From assembly GCA_030765065.1 (NCBI GenBank), contig CM060990.1, forward strand, positions 280,515,341 through 280,579,340: DNA of 64,000 nt, given 5' to 3'. A model generated the notes under the pieces. The model had not been told where the DNA came from, did no database searches, and worked only from the letters and a program-made list of their open reading frames with translations. Position 1 is the first letter of the stretch. Each line of letters starts with the position of its first letter. The stretch is from Deroplatys truncata (lineage: Eukaryota > Arthropoda > Insecta > Mantodea > Mantidae). Made by a program: the position numbers and the translations under genes. Positions 59,380 through 64,000 of the stretch are shown one piece after another.

Positions 59380-59550
59380 AGCTAAAGAAAGAGTATTCCC
59401 ATCTCTTGTTGCAAATGTTTCACAATCTGTGAGCGTTTCTTCTTGCAATCAATCCCGAAAAATTTAACAATAAAATGTAGATGCTCTGCGGCTTCAATGG
59501 ATGTATTAGCACGGTGTTTTGCGATTTGCGACGAGTAAGTTTTTTATCTC
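59380..59550 (-). CDS. Conserved frame in element II right arm
   Basis: Twin of 23150-23441: ANTSIEAAEHLHFIVKFFG, CKKKRSQIVKHLQQEMGILF. A frame change follows before GFHAGREFKCLSRAMYNVF (59168-59374 frame). Mostly conservative differences from the left arm. Unknown product. Confidence 0.3.
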
Positions 59551-60236
59551 CTTGTCATTAGGTATGGAATGTCGCCGGCATAGGGTGAGAGAATGGTCTC
59601 TTGCGTCTGAAAGGAGGGCTTTAACTAAGGTTGAAAGGACTAGTTAACAGGTATTATTCTCACTGTGCATATGTATCTGAAGGCTGAAGTGAATCCTTTT
59701 AAGTTTTTAAGGAACCTTTTCATTCGTTAGTCGTGTTCGCAACAAATCATAGATTTTATTCATGTACTTTAAAATGCGCATATGATAGTTGGTGACTAGT
59801 GTTATACTTTGCGTTGGATACCTTGTAGCAGTGATTCTCACGGATGGTGAATCATGTTTCATAGCTGGCTGGAATAATGACATTGCTTTTATTTCCTCCC
59901 CACACATGGACTTGAATCTGTGCTAGAAGGAAGGTGTCATTTAGGTCGTCTTTGCTCTAAAAGCCACCACGGATCCGAAAATGCCACTTAAACTGACAAC
60001 TCCACCAGTGACTTTGAAATTGATGCAGAAAAAAGGCAATATTTATGTCGTTTTTGCTCTAAACTTGAACACCTGTCCGGAGATACCAATTAAATATACA
60101 TTAAACCCAATTAAAGCCAATTAAGTACTCATTAAAACCAATTTAATACCCATTAAAGTAAGTGTTTACAAGCACCAGATAATTATGTGAACTTGAAAAT
60201 TGATGCTAAACGAACCAATATATGCTACTGTTTGGA

Positions 60237-61919
60237 ATAGTTTCTATAGCCATTAATAATATTATTATAGAGGGTAGAAAAAATCTTGTGGATGTAAGCC
60301 ATAAGATTTTCTTTCTTCTGGTTTTTCTCTTGTCCTAAGCAAACACTGGGCAGCTCCAAGCTCTCTGAGCCATTGGCACATTTAGTTACTCAATAATTAT
60401 ACTCATCTCGTTCACAGGTATGTAAAAAGGGCACTGGCTGCTCACTGGACCTTTATCTAAACATTATATTTTATACAGAACACCTCAAATAGCATATTTC
60501 GAATGAAACCTCCGTGACGTAACTCGACTCTCTCCGCCTACCTTCGTAATGAAATCCCGGCCTGTCTGTAATGTCAAGTGGCCCCATAGCGTATCACTCT
60601 GTTTTGTGAAGAGCAAGTATCGTGTGAGTTAAATGTGCACAAAAATTAACTTTTGTAATTGGGAAGTGTTGAATTAATTACTAACCTTATACTGTGTTTT
60701 TCAAATCAGCATGGTAGTCTGCATGTGTGTGCTCATTGGGTTCTCTTATAGCAAGAGGAAAAAGCAAGGAAAATGAAATATTTTAATACACAGGCTTGTG
60801 TGCTTATTCAAACCAGTATTCGGTAGCAAACTTCATGAAATATTTTATGCACTATCAACAGAATGATCCCGTATTGTTTATTAATTCTAGGTGTTCAACT
60901 CTGAAAGACCTAAGTGAAGCATAAGTAAAGGTAACACGCAGAAAAAATTGGTTAGGCATTCCAACTTCTGCTGTATGCTCCCAGCAATTTTGACCTGAGG
61001 ATCTGGACCGAACATATATTATATAAGAAGTTTCTTAGTAACTGCTTTATTTTTGAGCTCACAATTAATATAAATACGATTAAAATTTGCATGAGAATAG
61101 TATATCATAGGTAACGCTGGAATTTGTACATAGAATTAGTTACAACTAGTTATCGTGTGTGCACTTCATACCTTTATATGCTTATATAACAAACGCCTTG
61201 CTAATTAGGTTATATAGCAGCGATTGTGAAAAGAATTTGTGTCAAGTAACATGCTGGTAATGTCACAACCGAGGATAGCAGGCGCGTTCCTCGGACTTTG
61301 AATAGAGTGGTAAATATTGCAATATTCCATGACTGAAAATCCAGATTAATAGTATCATGCATTCTCCGATAGCTTTAAGTCTGTGCTGTAAAGTATGTTA
61401 TTACTTTTGTTACATCAACAGTAGCTTTAGAATAAATAGTTGCAGATAAATTGCGTCATGGCCTTGCTGCGATGTTTTTGTACCGATACCAATTTGGAAT
61501 AATACATTTTGATAGGCCCAAAAATGTCGTGGTATTAATATCTGTTGTACTATCATATGCTTCCATTTTCCATTATGCTTTACTTGGAAATTTAGGAAAA
61601 CAATGATTTTGACAAATGATGTGTGTTATTTATAACGCAGAGCATAGTGACATAACCTGGTGGCTGGGTACAACACTGGCCTCAGCAAAACAGGTAGTAT
61701 TGCCGCGCTGTATCAAGGTCATACTATTAGATCTCACAAATGTGATTGACAGAGGGGTACTTATACATCCCACATTAACGCTGAATTTATTCATCCATAT
61801 TAACACCTACGGCAAATTTCAGCAAATTAGGTGCAAATTTCCCTGCTTTCAACTAGTCTCTATTTATAACGTTATAACCACCATATTTGACTGACTATAT
61901 AGAATAGTCACATAACTTT
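60237..61919. other. AT-rich spacer, no supported gene
   Basis: Nothing recognisable; the frame at 61616-61894 has no known motif and could be a decayed upstream part of the following element. Confidence 0.35.
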
Positions 61920-63870
61920 CCAAGTTAACAATGGCACTCTTATCTGCGTAGATTTTAACGCAGGTCTCTCTCACTCTAATATATGTTTATCCCAATATTA
62001 AACCGATTTTTCCATGATCTAGCTCAGATAAGTTTAATTTTCTTAAAGATATCCCTACACGCCTGGGCCCGCCCAAACAACTTCGTTTATTTCAGCCTCC
62101 ATATGGCACAAATTCTCGTAGAAAATACAGCTAGACACAATGGGTAGAGATCATTTTCACATAATCATCACTATTAAAAATTGATCTTATACGTGACTAA
62201 CAGAGATATCCGAGACACAACTTCTAATTAGAGACTGCAACCCACTTATGAATCTGCTACAACATCTTTCAAGGAGGTCTGCAAGCGCATGTAGGTAAGA
62301 CCATTGGGGTTGGTTCATTCGTTAGTGGGGGAGGATTTCGACACCCACAACTCCTCCACTATCAGGAAATCTCGTAAGCACACCGTCAAACCTCCTTTGT
62401 GGTTCCGCATGTGTTCAGCAGCTATTGCTAAACGACGTCGAGCTCTCCGTTACTACAGAAAGAACCCCACTTCCTCCCAATTTATACATGCCCAATACCA
62501 ATTTTCTGGCATTCGGATAATCTCACAATCACAAAACTAAAAAGGATGGATGGAGTTCTTCTCACAACTCACGCTCCAATATCCACCACGGTTGTTTTGA
62601 GGTAATCCAAATGGTTCAAACGTTGGTCTAGTCACTGCGTAACAACCATCAACTCAGATCTTAATATTCAACATGAATAGCGCTCGAAAACGGCCCAGAC
62701 TATGTTTCTAATATACCACTAGTACGTGAACTTATAACTGAACAATACGTCCAATATGGATGCAGCACAAGACTTTACGGTACCCATTATAAAAGAAGAA
62801 TTCTATTATGCCTTACAAATTCACTCAAAAAATATTACACTAAGACTCGACAGGATCACCTGTAATATGACGAAATGCTTTAATATATAAATTATATAAT
62901 TTATTATACACGAATTTTTCTTTATCCTCCGGAGTGGCACCACATCGCAAGGGACCACTTTTACCTTTCACCCACATTTAAGCTGGGTAACATGGAACTA
63001 CCACACGTCACTACCGTCCGATAATATTAACAAACACCCTACAAAGTTATTCGAATGAATTATTAAATCCCGCCTATTTTCCATCAAGAAAGCTATAGAC
63101 CACGGCTTAAAGGGCATATTGTTTTCGTAAGATCTTCTCTACAACATATAACTTGTTAAACTCACCCATGACAATACTTCCAATTGGCAACGCAATTGTG
63201 AAGCTTTGGACAATTCTCAAGCATAAGGCTCGGTCCAAATAGCCTCCTTAATCCCTAGCCTTCATACGCTGTCCTTACCGACGTTCATTATTAAAGACCG
63301 CCATGAGCCCATTGCAAGTACGTCGGTTACAGCTAAACCCTCACTATACCCTTTCCAGCTGCAGATACGATTCTCCCACCGGTTACGTCCCTTAGTCCTC
63401 TTTTACTAATTAGATTTATGAGATCACCCAGATTACCTTTAAAACTTAGCCAATTAGATCGTTTTGCAAACAGCATATATTCCTGGTATGTAGCTATACT
63501 TCAAGATTTTAAAATCTCGATAGCAATTTTGCAAACCGGTTTAGATCTATTAGCAAAGGTATTAACAAATTTGGGGGGGAGGAAATATAAATAATGTTAA
63601 AGGTAGATCCACATGTTTTAATAACAGATAAACCGCTGTGGTTACCCAATTGAAGGTGGACAACATCCCTCTACTCCTTATTAGCACAGTCGTATTCCTT
63701 GGGCGACATCATGACTTTCGTCTGAGTTAGACATTAAAGGCACGAGAACACATCAACGCCTTATAGGACTAGTCAGAGTTGAAATACATTCAGGGAAGAC
63801 ACTGGGAAGCTCACCCAAAGTATTTATACTTCCTATTTAAATTTCTATCAGTGGTTAAAATATAAGGCCT
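61920..63870 (+). pseudogene. Jockey-like non-LTR ORF2, heavily decayed
   Basis: Motifs in order across shifting frames: LICVDFNAGLSHSN (GDFNA-like endonuclease block, about 61940), GRDHFHIIIT (SDH block, about 62141), KPPLWFRMCSAAIAKRRRAL followed by RYYRKNP (62388-62470, the basic linker WWxxxCxxAIxxRRxAxRxY), ESYRPRLKG (SYRPISL-like, about 63090), and VVFLGRHHDFRLS then HINAL (about 63690-63755, the FLGxxxDxxLxWxxHI block of the thumb). Stops are frequent. Runs towards the window end without a clear 3' terminus. Confidence 0.55.
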
Positions 63871-64000
63871 TTTGATCCATTTGCATATGAAAGGGACCGA
63901 CAATTAATTGGATTGCATGTGTATAACAAATGCTTTGGCATCTTATTTTCCTTTGAGGACATTTGCCTGTAAAGAAGCAGACGACTCTAACTACTTGTCA

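Larger units (their letters stand above)
22385..60236. mobile_element. Composite giant inverted repeat II (foldback-like or inverted duplication) with nested insertions
   Basis: The left arm is 22385-23444 plus 36764-40217 plus 46121-46350. The right arm is 55600-60236 in reverse. The left-arm pieces join exactly when the LTR element (23445-36763) and one non-LTR element (40218-46120) are removed. Outer ends read AGTAGTATATATT on the left and AGTAGCATATATT on the complemented right end. Arms look roughly 75-85% identical, so they are older than those of element I. The ancestral unit would be about 12.7 kb: two ~4.6-kb arms and a ~3.4-kb loop. Flanks TTTGGTAGG (left, 22376-22384) and TTTGGAATA (right) hint at a decayed target duplication. 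Confidence 0.75.
55600..60236 (-). repeat. Element II right arm
   Basis: Continuous ~4.6-kb inverted counterpart of the three left-arm segments. It lacks the LTR element and the non-LTR copies and so records the undisturbed target sites. Confidence 0.8.

Noticed and set aside
61616-61894. 92-codon frame upstream of the decayed jockey-like ORF2
   Set aside because: No recognisable motif, composition typical of random AT-rich DNA; might be decayed endonuclease but not supportable.

Overview
This is eukaryotic, repeat-dense DNA and almost certainly from an arthropod. It carries insect-type non-LTR retrotransposons, a Ty3/gypsy-type LTR element, a hAT fragment, a tRNA-derived SINE and a transposon-borne protein that I remember from many arthropod genomes. 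The nesting and long AT-rich spacers suggest a large-genome, possibly hemimetabolous, insect (inference). I see no intact host gene, rRNA gene, tRNA gene or CRISPR array.

Layout. (1) 1-9215 is a giant, nearly identical inverted repeat (foldback-like element I), cut by the window start. Its arms hold an array of tRNA B-box-like motifs spaced 143/130/143 bp, a ~70-bp array with a TATAAA motif per unit, and a 21-bp minisatellite on the axis. (2) 9.2-22.4 kb is a graveyard: a hAT transposase C-terminus with its 3' terminal repeat, a minus-strand jockey-like fragment, a degenerate jockey/CR1-like element with both ORFs, an RNase H remnant, an ORF1/ORF2 start of another non-LTR element, and diverged tandem repeats. 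(3) 22.4-60.2 kb is a second giant inverted repeat (element II), with ~4.6-kb arms that are clearly diverged and a ~3.4-kb ancestral loop. Several short reading frames are conserved between the two arms, including one with an in-frame 34-residue repeat and one followed by a shared GTAAG splice-donor-like site.

Element II was later invaded several times. A 13.3-kb gypsy-type LTR element (23445-36763, minus) sits in the left arm and itself contains a DNA transposon (24109-26811) that encodes an uncharacterised protein. One 5.9-kb non-LTR element sits in the left arm (40218-46120, minus). A second copy sits in the loop (47946-53808, plus) with an exact 14-bp target duplication. A SINE (47004-47382) sits in the loop with an exact 10-bp duplication. 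(4) 60.2-64 kb is AT-rich sequence followed by a heavily decayed jockey-like ORF2.

Best candidates for something undescribed: the periodic B-box array in a giant palindrome; the terminal-repeat DNA transposon with a putative new transposase; and the conserved coding arms of element II. All functional statements come from reading the sequence; no searches were run.
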